DNA of 64,000 bases from Clitopilus passeckerianus (lineage: Eukaryota > Basidiomycota > Agaricomycetes > Agaricales > Entolomataceae). The stretch is taken from positions 1 through 64,000 of the forward strand of contig CALYLX010000092.1 in NCBI GenBank assembly GCA_944990035.1, given 5' to 3'. The notes below the pieces were generated by a model. The model saw only the letters and a list, made by a program, of their open reading frames with translations, made no database searches and was not told where the DNA came from. Shown here one piece after another: positions 12,130 through 24,256 of this stretch. The position numbers were made by a program, and so were the translations under genes. How positions within the stretch are numbered: position 1 is the first letter of the stretch; each line of letters starts with the position of its first letter.

Positions 12130-13537
12130 CGAATATCACAAGTCCCAGCAAGAATGGGGGTTTTCGGGAAGCTTCTAGCGAGGCGGAACCTTATACCCTG
12201 CGGAAACAGATAGCTTTTTGTTCCATGCCCGTTACATGAGGACTTTAGCCCGAATTTCTGTGTTCGGACGAGGCATGCGTGAATCATATCGTGCATAATC
12301 GTGTATCGCTCATGTGCGCCCAAAGCTGTGGAAGCACCTCATATGCTGATGCAGATGCACGATTGCTCCTTGGCAGATCATCATATTCGATAGACTTGGG
12401 GTTTCGAGGCGAAGCTGTGGAAGTGAGGTCGATCCACAGGGTTGTCCGTGTCGACCAGTGCCAGCATGTTGTCCGACGAACCAGCTCAGCCGTTTACTCT
12501 GAAACGGTTCAAAATAATATCTTAATATTAACCGGCTAATATTATTGTTAGTGCGAACTGCTTCTAAAGAGGGAGATCTGTTCGTTCCTGATGGAAGTAC
12601 TGCGGGTAGCCGAGATATCGAAGATCGGGCAGGGTGCACCATTGCAATTATTGAAGTGATCTTGCAACTTGAATCCCATTCAGCGATGCTGGGCGCGATG
12701 GAGGGTTGTCGAGGAGAACATGGTAGGTTGATATGCTCGGGGTCTCCGATATGCGATCATGCCACCTTTGCATCACAAGGACGATCGGTTGAGACCGCCC
12801 AAAATTATCGCTCTCAATTCAGGGGAAAGTGGAAGGAACCTTGACCTCGCACAAAGGACTTCACCGACCACGCTGAGAATTGGAAGGACATTACGGGCCG
12901 ACGAAATCGGTTGGAGAGTCAGTGGAGTTTATGGGCCAATCTGCAAGCTGCCATTAAGGCCGCAAGATCAACTGGCACTCCAGAGTGTTCCGCTATGTAT
13001 TCTGTGGTACTGGGGAGTATCCTGGAAAGTCAAGATGCTGATAGTGGCATTGATTTTGTGTTTGGCTTTACCGAGTGGGGCCGATCACCTACCAATCTCG
13101 TGGCGTTCTCTTTCTTGACAGCGACTCAATCACTCACTGTCAGTAATCAAATACATCGCTCTTTTTGGTCGGATACTGCCATGCACACCTCCATAATAGA
13201 CACGCAACTAAGCGCCCCGATTGTGCTGGATTGATTGAATTCATCCTGCTGCGCGGTGTTCGTCATACTTAATCACCCGATGATCATCCAAACCGTCTAG
13301 GAGGGCTCCTGAAGATCCGGGAGGCGGTTATGTAGTGTCCATTTCCTATTCGTCAGATGCGTTTCATCAGTATCAATACGGACGTGGTGCAAGAGAGGGT
13401 GTACGCACATGTACAGGTTTGAAAATCTAATCAGAATAGCCCGCCGTCTCTGATGGTCGTGACATTGGATACAAAATGAGAGGCCACCTTGAAGGCAAGG
13501 TAACTTGAAGAACATTTTGAACAACTAGAAACGAATA
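12130..13537. other. Divergent intergenic region between ligase and acyltransferase
   Basis: This 1.4 kb separates two head-to-head genes and should carry both promoters. An AT-rich imperfect palindrome (AATAATAT...ATATTATT) lies near 12510-12545. I see no supported exon. Confidence 0.45.
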
Positions 13538-15330
13538 ATGGCTGCATCCTGGAAGCCGACTTATGGCCGGTAAGCTCGACCGTCTTCCTCGGAAATGTTA
13601 TCTATCTAACGAGCGTTCTGCGACTGTAGGCCACTCGTTGGTTCTGAACTAATTGGAGACTCTGAAGGCAGAGACGGGTGGGTATGAGGCGTGAGGACGT
13701 TTGGCGATTGCTCTGACCCTGTGAATTAGACATGGAGAGCCTTGTGTGGGGGTCTCGTTTTCTACCACTTTGTCGACCGAAGAACTGGAATCGGGTTTAG
13801 TGTCAGCTCTGGTTCAGATGAGGTACGTTTTTCTCGTACAAAAATCTACATTCATCAGTACTAATGCATGATTTCAAGGTTCAAGTCTCCGATTATTGCT
13901 GCTGCCATACTGACAGATTCATCTGGCAAACGTGTATGGGCCTACCGCCCCCTAGAAAATGCTCAACAAGCTGCTGAGTGGGCTCGGGAAACCCTGATCA
14001 CCCGCAAAACCGACGACAATGACGACGAGGTTATCTCATCAATTCATCAAACAAAACTTCCATACGTCCTGTCTGGGGGTGTAAGGCAGTATTTCGCCCT
14101 TCAGCTAGTCTTGCGAACAACAGGCCCTCATACACTCCTGGTTCATGGCACTCATTCTATCTGGGATGCTCAGCCTACACTTTGGGCGCTGAAGTCTATC
14201 TTTGAGTATATCTCGACACCACAGGATGCTAAGGCACTTCAGGCCCTTCCATGGGGTACGGAGTGGATTAACCTACCTGTTGATATCGTCACTGGAAGTG
14301 GCGGTCCGGGAACAGCATCTTCTTGGGATGTTCCTCCGCAGGTCTCAAAGGTAGGAGCAGACGGAAAGGTTAGTGTTTGTTGTGGTAATGTCTATCTCCT
14401 GACTTACGTTTTTGTCGCGATCAGTATGCTGAGGGCTATCACCCACAAAGGGAGTCGGTCCAGCATCCAGGAAACCGGTCAGAGTACGCCAGCGTATCGA
14501 CCCTGACACTTTAAAGAAGATGCGGGCCGTACTCAAACCCCTCGGATTGACGCTCACGAGCCTGTTCGAAGCTGCCCAGGTTCTGGCGACCTTCCAGTAC
14601 AACGCGGAAATTCAAGCCCTCCCCGATGACTCCTACGTACTGCTGGATATGTCAGTGTAAGTGACATCTTGCTTTCATTATTCCATGCCAATCTTATCCG
14701 CTCTTTCTTAGAATGTCTCTGCAGCAGTGCTTCCTGCCACCGTACAATAAGCAAACACACTTGACTTCGGCATTGACATACGTGCCCATCGGAGTCCCTT
14801 GGGCCGATATCAACAATATTGAGAGTCCTAGAGAGAAGCTTCTCGCAATTACGAAGCTGATCAGAGAACAATACGAATTCTACAAGCAGAATCCCGATCT
14901 ACGACTATTCGCCACCCTCGCACCTAACGGTGTAAAAGCACCATTCGCCCCGTACGCAAACTTCATCACCAACTTGGGAGTCGCCGAAATTTGCCTTCCG
15001 ACTTCGTGGCCCTCCAAGGCGGAGACTCCGGTCTGCTCTATTCACGATCTAATTGTTGGTCACAGAATTGTCAATTTTTTCCGACCGTAAGCTATATTCT
15101 TTGCAAGCATCTTCGAGTAACTGACCAGAGCCACTGGTAGCGCGACGCATGTTTGGACAATTCACAATGAAGCTGTGTTCCAGATTCAGGTGAGACAGTT
15201 CCCGCAGTGTGTGAGAGGTTTATTAACTTCTGGCGATCTGTAGAGCGCGGATATCTACGATGCTGAATATCTCGATGGCATTCTTTCACGGATCCTGAAG
15301 ACTGCAAAGTTGATCGTAGAAGATGCGTGA
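13538..15330 (+). CDS. HxxxD acyltransferase (condensation/BAHD-like superfamily)
   Basis: A CoA- or carrier-dependent acyltransferase-like protein. The start MAASWKPTYGR splices to PLVGSELIGDSEGRDG, then HGEPCVGVSFSTTLSTEEL and FKSPIIAAAILTDSSGKRVW. The catalytic-type motif HSIWD (HxxxD) is at about 14152-14166. Later exons read RIDPDTLKKMRAVLKPLG, an internal CFLPPYNKQTHLTSALTYVP, and finish SRILKTAKLIVEDA at a TGA at 15328-15330. Between YAEGYHPQRES and PASRKPVRVRQ the frame slips. One extra C at 14460-14461 restores it, so I suspect an assembly error. The gene sits divergently beside the ligase, which suggests they act together. Substrates cannot be read from sequence. It could equally be a stand-alone condensation-like domain. 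Confidence 0.78.
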
Positions 15331-15604
15331 GGGCAGCGACCTCATCTATTTATGAGGGCCAAGAGGACATCCATTGGACTTTACAATCATTAGTCAGATG
15401 CATATTTATTACGAGACAACAATGCATTCAGACGTGCCTTTACCAGTGCTTGGAGAAGTCAATTCGATTCAGAAATAAGCCAAGGATTCACATCCCCAGC
15501 TCCTGAGTCCACTCACGCAGCGGCCCTCGTTATAATCCTTTCGTGTTGCTCTCTACGCGTCCAAGCAATAAAATAAAATAAAGGAAGTAATCAACGAATC
15601 TGCA

Positions 15605-17785
15605 TCAATATTCCCCAATATCCCTCAAGCTGTCCAACACAGAGTGCACCTCCGGGAATCGAGGCTCAATCTCAACATCGAAAGGTTTCGGGTGACTATC
15701 AAAAGTAATGAATCAGTCATAGCCTAGTCAAGAGAGCATCGAATCTCAACTTACATCGTGAGCCCATGGATGTCAATCGACGATGGATCAGGTAAGATAT
15801 CGCAACCGTGGACATCCTTTCCTGGCCGGATTCGACATGCCCACAAGAGCGTAGCCAGCGTGATGAAGATGGTATTGTCGGCAACGTGGCGGCCATGGCA
15901 CAGCCTAGCGTTTTCATTAGGCGTGTATGTTTGGTAAAGGAACAGGGCTATATACCTCTTTCCGAAGCCGAAAGTCACATGTCCCTCGTCATGGAGGTCA
16001 TTGGGAAGTGATTTGAGGCTTCCGTTGGCGTTGAGATAACGACCGGGGTTGAACGAGTCGGCGTCAGGACCATAATATCCCTTGTCCCGATGAATAGCCC
16101 TTATGGGATGCAATTTCCAATTCGGTTCGCGTGCAGACAAGAAACCACCTACCAGACGTTAGCAATCAAAATTGAGCCTTTTGGGATGTGGTAGCCTTCG
16201 TAAATATCGTCCTAACGATACATCAACAAACATGGTTATTTGCATGATTGATTTCAGAATCGTACCTCAGAAGAGGCATGAGGTAACCCTAGGGTGAAGT
16301 GAGAAGTCAGAGTTGAATTGCGAACCTCGCGGGTGGCACTTACCCAAAGGGTCCACAGGAACCCAACGCAAAGTTTCCTTCACAGTTGCTTGAATGTATG
16401 GCAGAGCTTGCAAGTCGGAAAACCTCGGTGATCGGTCACGTCCGACGACGGCATCTAGCTCTGCTTGTGCCTGCTCCTGTATGTGAGGGTGCAAGACCAT
16501 TGCAACGATGAACCATGACAGCACAGAGGAGGTCTAGACCACCATGATCAGATGCCATTCGACCAGATGAAGCAGAAAACGCACAGTTTCAGCCCCTGCA
16601 GCGCTATGACACGAGATTGGACGTTGGGTACAATCAGGTAGGATGCGTTTGATGGACTCACTACATCGTTGCGAGTATCCAAGAGTACTCCTCATCGCGC
16701 AACCCGAATTTCTCGTGATTTGCAACAATGGAATCGGAAAAACTAGGGACTGGTGTTCCCGCAGCCTTGTCTTTGGATGAACACCCGAATGAAAATGCAC
16801 GGAGGCAAACTGGAGCTTACCGCTCTTTTCTTCGCCATGCCAAAGAGGCCAAGGAACATGGCAGAGTCTTGCTGGAACCATTCGTGTGCCCGTCGCTTCC
16901 ATGGAGCCATCCATGCCGGAAGGTATTGCATCCAGGTAAAGAACTCAACATAGTGAGCCCCGGGAAGAGCGGCTCTTACAATGCGTTCCGTGAATGTGTT
17001 GATACGATGAATTGAGGGGTCGTCAGCGGTCTTGATCCTGGGTAGGCCGTAGAGGAAGGACATAATCATACTGCTCGTAGACCTGTATTTTCCATATGGT
17101 TGATAAAGTTCTTAATCTCTGTGAATAGATTCCACCCTCACCTTGAGAGCTGAGGGTACCAGGACTTAGGATCTTTGAGCAGTGTCTCCGCGAGGTATAA
17201 CGCCTCTGCTGACTGGTATGGCTGGAATTGGACGACTTCTGTCTTTGCCAAACATGAATGTGATACTCTGCGATAGCTTCTCCACCTAAACAACAGTTAA
17301 TACTGTTCGAATCGAGGAAATTAATTTCTAACTTTTGGCTGTATCTTAGAAAAGGCATGAACATTCCACCGGTCAGCAATTTTGAGGCAACAATGTTCAG
17401 AGGGCGGTCAGAGTAGATTGCTGCTCTGCGGTCAAATAAGTCCGTTGCTGCCTGGAGAGTGTTCAGGATAACGATATTCTGGCCGAGTACGTTGATATAG
17501 ACGACCGGACCTAATGTGACCATCAGCTGGAACGTATCTACTGGCGTAGCTTGAGACGCACGCACCGTATTCACCGGCCCACCGGGTGAGTGGCAGCCAG
17601 GCATCTTCACTAAGCTGAAGAAGATTTCCGAGAAGAGGTAAGCCCTTTGGACCAGGTGGAAGGTGTTTCTTTGGCTCTTTGGTGCGCAATGCAGCCCAGA
17701 CGATGACAGCAGTGACTCCCAACCAGAAAGACGTGTTGTGTGACGGCAAAAGGTCATACATCGCCGTCGAAAGGTAGGACGTCAT
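15605..17785 (-). CDS. Cytochrome P450 monooxygenase 1
   Basis: A membrane-anchored heme monooxygenase, probably oxidising the cluster product at the ER. The start at 17785 gives an N-terminal anchor (FWLGVTAVIVWAAL) and the proline hinge KHLPPGPKGLPLLGN. Exons then give WRSYRRVSH (C-helix), the I-helix motif AAGAETTSS, the K-helix ETLRW, the PERF-like region FNPGRYL and the heme-binding loop FGFGKRLCHGRH with its cysteine ligand. The C-terminus is VHSVLDSLRDIGEY, with the stop at 15605-15607. All exon junctions I checked keep frame. It is transcribed away from P450 2. The CYP family cannot be assigned by eye. Confidence 0.92.
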
Positions 17786-18349
17786 GGTCTCTAACTTCGA
17801 CCCGGTTATTGATCATTTCACGACCTTGGCTTCAATATCGATATATACAAAGCCAATGAATTGCCTCAAGTTACCCAAAGTTACCAACTGCGCAGACCAT
17901 GGCGCCACGGGTGGACGAGAGTCGGATCAGAAGGTTCGACCGAGCCGGTTCGTGCAGCCCAGCATTTTGTGTGGACATATTTGGCACCTGCGGTCCTAAC
18001 CCTCCGAGGCTCCGAGTTACAAGTTTTGGCAGCTGAGCATCCTTAGCGCCTCTGACAACGCCACCCCGGTATCTAATCGAGTCGATAGGCTTCATTTGAA
18101 AGATGTCAAATATCGCATCTTTTTCCTTTGCATCAATTATGATCTTGGACGAACTATGGATTGCCACATTGGACACGTTTCATCAATTATCTGGGCAGGA
18201 AACATCAAAGAATGACAGCTTCAGAGTCATGAGGCTCTGGAAAACGTCTTTCGAAGCGGCGACTCGGAGACTTTGAAGCTGCACGCCTGTCCATCGGCTT
18301 TCTTACCTTATCTCCATTGTGCGACCTTCGTAGAAACAAGCTCTACAAC
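17786..18349. other. Shared divergent promoter region of the two P450 genes
   Basis: The 564 bases between two head-to-head P450 starts must contain both promoters. No coding exon is seen. Confidence 0.55.
17842..17847 (-). promoter_or_regulatory. TATA-like box of P450 1
   Basis: TATATA lies about 57-62 bases upstream of the P450 1 start, a spacing similar to that seen for the esterases. Confidence 0.4.
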
Positions 18350-20625
18350 ATGCCCTCCATGATCCCGTATTCGTTTGCAATTCTGCTGGGATATGTGCTC
18401 TATCGCCTCTCCAAGCCCGCTCGAAGGAGCACACTGGAAGGCCTACCGGACCTGCCTCCGGCTCATTCATCATGGGTTAGTGTTGAACGCACACCTCTAA
18501 TTCATTGGCACTAACGGTTCAACTATCAGGCAACTATTCCGAATTCGTCAGTGGTGACGCCGGTACGATCGATTGTGAATGGAGGAAGAAATACGGAAAT
18601 GTGGTCCATTACAAAGGCCCATTAGGAGTAGGTCATCCCTGTCATTCTAAACTACCTCCAGTTTAACCTCACTTTTCTCAGGAAGATCGGTTGTTTCTCG
18701 CGGACCCAAGGGCTATTCACCATATATACCAGTCCGGGTACAACATTGGAAAGCCACTCCACCATTTGGAGCAGGTTCGCCTTCTGACCGGGAAGGGACT
18801 ACTATGGGCTTCCGGTCAGTGTTGTCGAATCCACCATGATATCTGTTGATGTTTTATGCTAGGCGTTGTTCACAATAAACAGCGTACCATTGTTAGCCCA
18901 GCCTTTCGGGCAGTCGAAGCTCGTTCTCTAGTTGGTACATTCACAGACTGTGCAGCCAAGGTCAGGTTCACGCCCCGTGATTCAAGTAGAAAGGTGCTTA
19001 TTCGAGAGAGAGAACAGGTAACTGTGGCATGGAAAGCAGCCATAGCCGCTTCTGGAGGGTCCAGTGCGACAGTGAATGTCCAGCGTTGGCTTGCGAGGGC
19101 CGCTCTGGATGCCATCGGTTTAGGTTAGTCACACCGGATTGCCTCGCCATTGGCCAGTCCTAATGAAGAATACTAGCTGCATTTGATTACGATTTCCACA
19201 GCGTTGAAGATGACAGCAATGCCCTAGCTGCTGGCTATAACAATATACTGCACGTAGAGCCATGTTCCCATCTCGTACTTTTTCTGACGTTACTTCTTTC
19301 ACTGCAGTCACGACATTCATGGCCCCGCATCCCCTATGAAGCATTTCGTCGAGGGAATAGCCAATCACATCCCTGTCTGGGTTTTCGAAACTATGAGCAA
19401 ATACAGCACAGCCCGGCCTCTGAAGCGTGCTCGGGAAATAGCGGACATAGGAACAACAGTTGCTCAGGATCTAATCAATAAACGAACCACTGACATGCAG
19501 AATGGCATCGAGAAGGACGATCTCCTCAGCATCCTCTGTATGTACCATTTATTGAGTGAAATTCTAAAAACACGCTAAATATCATTCCAGTGAAAGCAAA
19601 CATGTCAGAAGATCCTAAAAACCGAATCACTAACGAAGAAATCACTGCTCAGATGAGGTCCGAATACGATTTCTACTTCGACTTTTCCGGTGGCTGACTG
19701 TACCCAATTTCAGTACCATGATGATTGCTGGGCACGAAACGTCATCCAACACTCTTGGTTGGGCTTTGCTCGAGCTTTCGCACAATCCATCAATCCAGAA
19801 TCGACTTCGAGAGGAAATACGAGCTTACCTTCTTGCTGCCAAAGGCGAAGGCCGAGTTTACCTAGAAGCACGCGAATTGGAGAAGATGTCCTACCTCGGG
19901 GCTTTCTTGAAGGTAAGATTGGCTTGCAGAGGTTTGATTCTTCCACTAACCCAGGCTGTCTCTGCTAGGAGGTTCTCAGGTGTCACTCTCCTGGGGTTCG
20001 GGATCTCAGGGAGGTGATGTGCGACGAAGTTCTCCCGCTTTCGAGTGGTGTCAGAACAGCCTCAGGAGAGGTAATAACTGAGCTTCCGGTCCAGAAAGGA
20101 CTTCAAATCGCAGTGTCGATAGCAGCCTATAACTAGTGCGTCTTTTCCCTGTCCAATGCCTGCATTGAATCTTACCACACTCATAGCAATGAGGAGATTT
20201 GGGGGGACGACGCACCCGATTTCAATCCCGATAGATGGCTCACCGATCGTCGAAGAACGACCTTGAATGTGGGAGTATACAACAATTTGTGAGTCTGCAG
20301 CTTTTGACCTGTATTGGATATTTACCCTTGAGCCACCAGGCTTACCTTTGGTGGCGGTGTTCGCTCATGCATCGGGTGGCGGTTTGCGTAAGTCTCGCTT
20401 CGAAGCAGGCTGTCGTCCAAAGTAGCTGATAGGTTGCTCAACGACAGGATCACAGAAATGCAAGCCTTTCTAGTGGAGCTTGTGGACAATTTCCAGTTCG
20501 ATCTCAGTGAAGAGTCCTCAAAGATTCAGAAAGGCACCTGCCTCATTATGGTGCCGATTGTTCAGGACGGCGACCATGAAGGGATATCATTGCCGTTAAA
20601 AATCTCTGAGGCTGCTCGAGATTGA
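18350..20625 (+). CDS. Cytochrome P450 monooxygenase 2
   Basis: A second ER-anchored P450, only distantly similar to P450 1. The N-terminal anchor is SFAILLGYVLYRL. Next come GNYSEFVSGDAG, RKKYGNVVHYKGPLG, the C-helix region NKQRTIVSPAFRA, the I-helix AGHETSSNTLGW, the K-helix EVLRCHSP, the PERF-like region FNPDRWL and the heme loop FGGGVRSCIGWRFA. The tail reads LPLKISEAARD, with a TGA at 20623-20625. At least ten short introns are needed, all with GT-AG ends where checked. No frame lesion seen. Its position between P450 1 and the HSL-type hydrolase supports cluster membership. The substrate is unknown. Confidence 0.92.
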
Positions 20626-20814
20626 TGCAGGAGTTGGTGCTGGTTTGGGTAATGGAAAAGTACGCACACCTATCGCTGATACAACATATGAAAGAGGAAG
20701 TAGCAAATACATAATCATCACAGCCAAATTTGTACGCAGTACGAGAAAACCAATGAAAAAGGATCCAGTACTCTCTTAGTCCACCAAAGTAGGTCTAGTG
20801 ATGCAGACGACAGC

Positions 20815-22120
20815 CTATGCCTGTGACAAATTCTGCTCCAACCAGCTCTGTATTTCCTTCAATGCCATGCTACGCTCAGGCTCATGCATCGCCAAACCGA
20901 TAAAATCATGGAATGCATCCTCGTACTCCAAATAGAGCACGTTGGATGCAGACGTATCTGCCACGACACGGTCGCGGAGGGTGCGCATGGGGTCCCGGGT
21001 CTGTTCCGCTCCACCAACAACCAGGCATGTCGGTGGGAAATGCGCGAAAAGGCCGGAAGGATTGGGGAGCTTCAACGAAGCCGGGGAAAGGTACGGGTCT
21101 CTGGCAAGATCATCCCATGGCAAGTTGCCCAGAAGGCCGCAGGCAGAGTATCCAGACGTGAGGATGATACTGACAAAGTCAGAGTTGGCATTCTCGTGCA
21201 TGGACGAACTTTCGGTTTCGTCATGTGTGCATGCCCAGTCGACGGTGGGGGATAAGAGCAGGATCGATGCGGGGAGAGAGAGAGCCGGGCTGTTGAGTTG
21301 GACAAGGTACCGGACGAGGGCGACAGCAAGATGGCCACCCGCGCTGTCACCGGAAAGGATGATATTTTCCGGCCGGAATTTTGCGACCTCGATGAGATAG
21401 TGATATCCTGACACGGCGTCGATAAGGGCAGCCGGGAATGGATTGGCCGGTTCAAAAGGTGGAGCAGAGCATAGTCTGTAATCAACGCAGAAGGAGCGGT
21501 CAACTAATCCTGCGCATTGAGAGAGGATGCTGGTTGGTATTGCAGCAGTCGGAGATTTAGGAGAGCCAGATCCACGCTAGGAGGCCTAAGTTAGTCGTGT
21601 AAGATAAGCCTCAATGGTGACTTACGGTATATCCGCCACCTGGGAAATTTCATCAGTAAGTGTCTTATCCATTGACTTGATGATTCGTACCATGAAGGTG
21701 ATAGAGTACCTTGGCACCGGGTTCTGCCTTTTGCGCATGGCGTCCATCAGCGGCGCGTTTGCCCAACCAGTAACCGTGTATCTTGACCGACTTCACATTG
21801 TTAGCTTTCGCCATTGCTGCCACATCTCCTTGGACCAATTCATCAGGGATACCCTCAACCCAAACGAAACCTGTCTGATCGGCGGCCGCGGCATCTTTCT
21901 CAGGCGTGATAGTTTCTGTGACGCTCGTCGCATAAAGAATGCCCAAGACAGCGTTCATAACGTGCACAATGAGTGCACGAGACATGGGCCATGATTTGCG
22001 TGGTCTTGCACTGGGTATAGCGGATGCAACGACCCAGAAGGGCAGGCGAATAAAGAGGATGCTGACAGCAGAATAGAGGAAGTAGAAAGTTTTGAAGGGC
22101 TGTCGCCTGAACTCAAACAT
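20815..22120 (-). CDS. HSL-family alpha/beta hydrolase with N-terminal membrane segment
   Basis: Resembles fungal sterol/steryl-acetate deacetylases and other hormone-sensitive-lipase-type esterases. The start at 22120 (MFEFRRQPFK) leads into a hydrophobic segment (YFLYSAVSILFIRLPFWVV), likely a signal anchor. The oxyanion-hole HGGG is formed across an intron (YHLHG/GGYTRG). The nucleophile motif is GDSAGG, and the acid and histidine regions are probably near VVGGAEQTRDPM and EDAFHDF. The chain ends QSWLEQNLSQA. It is head-to-head with the multi-TM gene. It may remove an acyl group from the cluster product or act on an unrelated sterol ester. Confidence 0.85.
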
Positions 22121-22818
22121 CGTAGTAGTAGCCTACGGGTGTTGAGAAGTAAAGGATAGTATTAGTAAAGGATGGGGGAAAGCTATGGGAGTTTCCCATT
22201 GCGTCTTATGAACAGAAGCTGAAGAAGTGAGTGTGAGCGTGTTGTGTGGCATCAGAGAACATGGGTGAATTACCTGATCGTCAATTTTCGGTCGAAGTTC
22301 GATGATTGCGCTGCCCTTTGTTCTTCCGTATTTCACGACCTCATACTCAGCATCAAGCAAACTAGTATCCCCGTGGTTCCTTTCCCTGGAAGCTTGTGCC
22401 CAACTTTGGAAGCCCTATGTCACATCAGGCTTCTTTCCAGCTTCTTCGCCTTCTGGATCCCTGACTTCTGGCATGTTGGAAGTTTAGAATCACCGATCCT
22501 GTTTGGGGTTCAAGGTCATCTCGGTTCTGATCTCCGTTTTCGGCGGGAGGAGCTGGTGAGATCCAGCCACAGCCCCAGCGATATCACCACCCTTAACCCG
22601 GCGTGATGATTGATATGTTTTGGCTGCCTGTCGTCCAGGGCCCAACTTGGCACCAGTGAAGAGGGCTTTTCCCCGTCCGGGGGCCATGCCATGCCTTTCG
22701 CCGTTATTAAGAACACCATGACACGCCGTATATATCCTCTGTAGCCCGGAGTCGTGATCTTTCGTTTTCCTGATTCCCGCCCCATCCTGTGTTCGCTTGC
22801 GATCATCTAAGCGCAAGA
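22121..22818. other. Divergent intergenic region (hydrolase / multi-TM gene)
   Basis: Carries both promoters. A TATATA at 22729-22734 sits about 85 bases before the multi-TM start. No exon is seen. Confidence 0.45.
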
Positions 22819-24256
22819 ATGGCGACCACAGCTGTACCATCCCTCCCTCCCTTCGGGAAGATGAATATGCACGCTATCTTGTTCGAAGCTGTGCTTTGGG
22901 GTGAGTTGAGCTCTGCAGTACAGTATCGGATCTCCCTCCTAACAAATGCTCTTCACCAGGGATGAAGTACGCAGGAACCTTCCGCTCGATAACCTACCAA
23001 ACGAACTAACAATACTTTCTAGTGTGATCATTTTCTCCAGCTGCATCTACGTGCTCAGGAAACGGATGAGGAGCGTCTCGTTGTAAGAACACACTTCCGT
23101 CGTTGAGAGTGCCCCTCGCTAAATTCCGTATTCAGGCTTCTTACTGCAGGGTCGACCCTCCTCTTCTGTCTTTCCACGGCACACTTTGTCATCTCGTGGG
23201 TCACGTTGGTGCAAGCCTTCACCCAGGCGCCCAATAATCTAACACCGACGGGACCGGATTTCTACTTCGCGAAGCTAAACTCCCCGCTGGCCGTTACTCA
23301 AGCAGAGATATACATATTCAATGTGGGCATCGAGTCGATCTAGCTAACTGTGACAGTATCTGACTATCATTCTTCAGGTTTGGGGACAGGATCTCTTACT
23401 AGTGTGTTTGTATATAAGGTTTTCCTGGATACTTGCTAAGGCTCAACTAGATCTGGCGTCTGTATATGGTTCTTGGGCGTAATTGGAAAGTCTGCGTCAT
23501 TCCTGTAAGCACTTCTTGTCTCCTTGATCTATATCATTCTGACGCTGGCTCTCAGTTAATCGTAGAGGCGGTTCATATCGGTCAGTAACCAAGTTACGCT
23601 TCACCAATATTGGTCCTGAAGGACAACCACTTTAGCATGCGCATTCCTTTCAATTGGGCTGCTGGCACGTCCCGGAGCCGATCTTTTCTCTCCGACAATC
23701 CAGGCTTGGGGCAAGGCGTCCTGGTCTCTCGACCTCATTCTGAATACATCCCTCACCTGCGTGATCGCCTTTTATTTGTGGCGCGCTGGAAGGGAGACTG
23801 CCTCACTCACTCGCACTGGCCGAAATAAATACACCGAGACGGTTCTCACAATTATCGAGTCTGGAGCTATCTATGCAATCGCCACCCTTGTCATCTTCGC
23901 CTTGGACATTGCTGGTGACCCTGCAGGTTTTGTCGGCGTAACTGGTGTCATTCAGCTCGCTGTGAGTGTGCTTCATTTCCATCTTCCATCACTATTCTCA
24001 TTGCGATGATTTCAAGACAATGACACCCCTTCTGATCGTGGTCAGAGTGGGCTTGGGCTTGACGAGGGACAACTCTACCTTCCACACATCACATATGCCC
24101 TCAACACTGGTTACCTCACAACCTTACAGTGGAATTCACGTGAATATTTCCAAGAACACGGAATCCCGGACTGACTCGTCTTTCGGTATGAAAAATATGA
24201 GTTCGGTCGGTCAAAATTCGACCATAGTTGATATCAGAGGAGATGACAAAGTATAG
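22819..24256 (+). CDS. Seven-TM-like integral membrane protein of Agaricomycete type (DUF6534-like)
   Basis: An integral membrane protein of unknown function, typical of a family greatly expanded in mushrooms. Exons read MATTAVPSLPPFGKMN, HAILFEAVLWG, VIIFSSCIYVLRKRM, LLTAGSTLLFCLSTAHFVIS, VWGQDLLL, IWRLYMVLGRNWKV, LIVEAVHIG, then TM segments around LDLILNTSLTCVIAFYLW, ESGAIYAIATLVIFALDIAG and TPLLIVVRVGLGL. The tail is hydrophilic and Ser/Thr-rich, ending VDIRGDDKV at a TAG at 24254-24256. I count about six to seven hydrophobic spans. A role as transporter or sensor for the cluster would be speculation. Confidence 0.78.
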
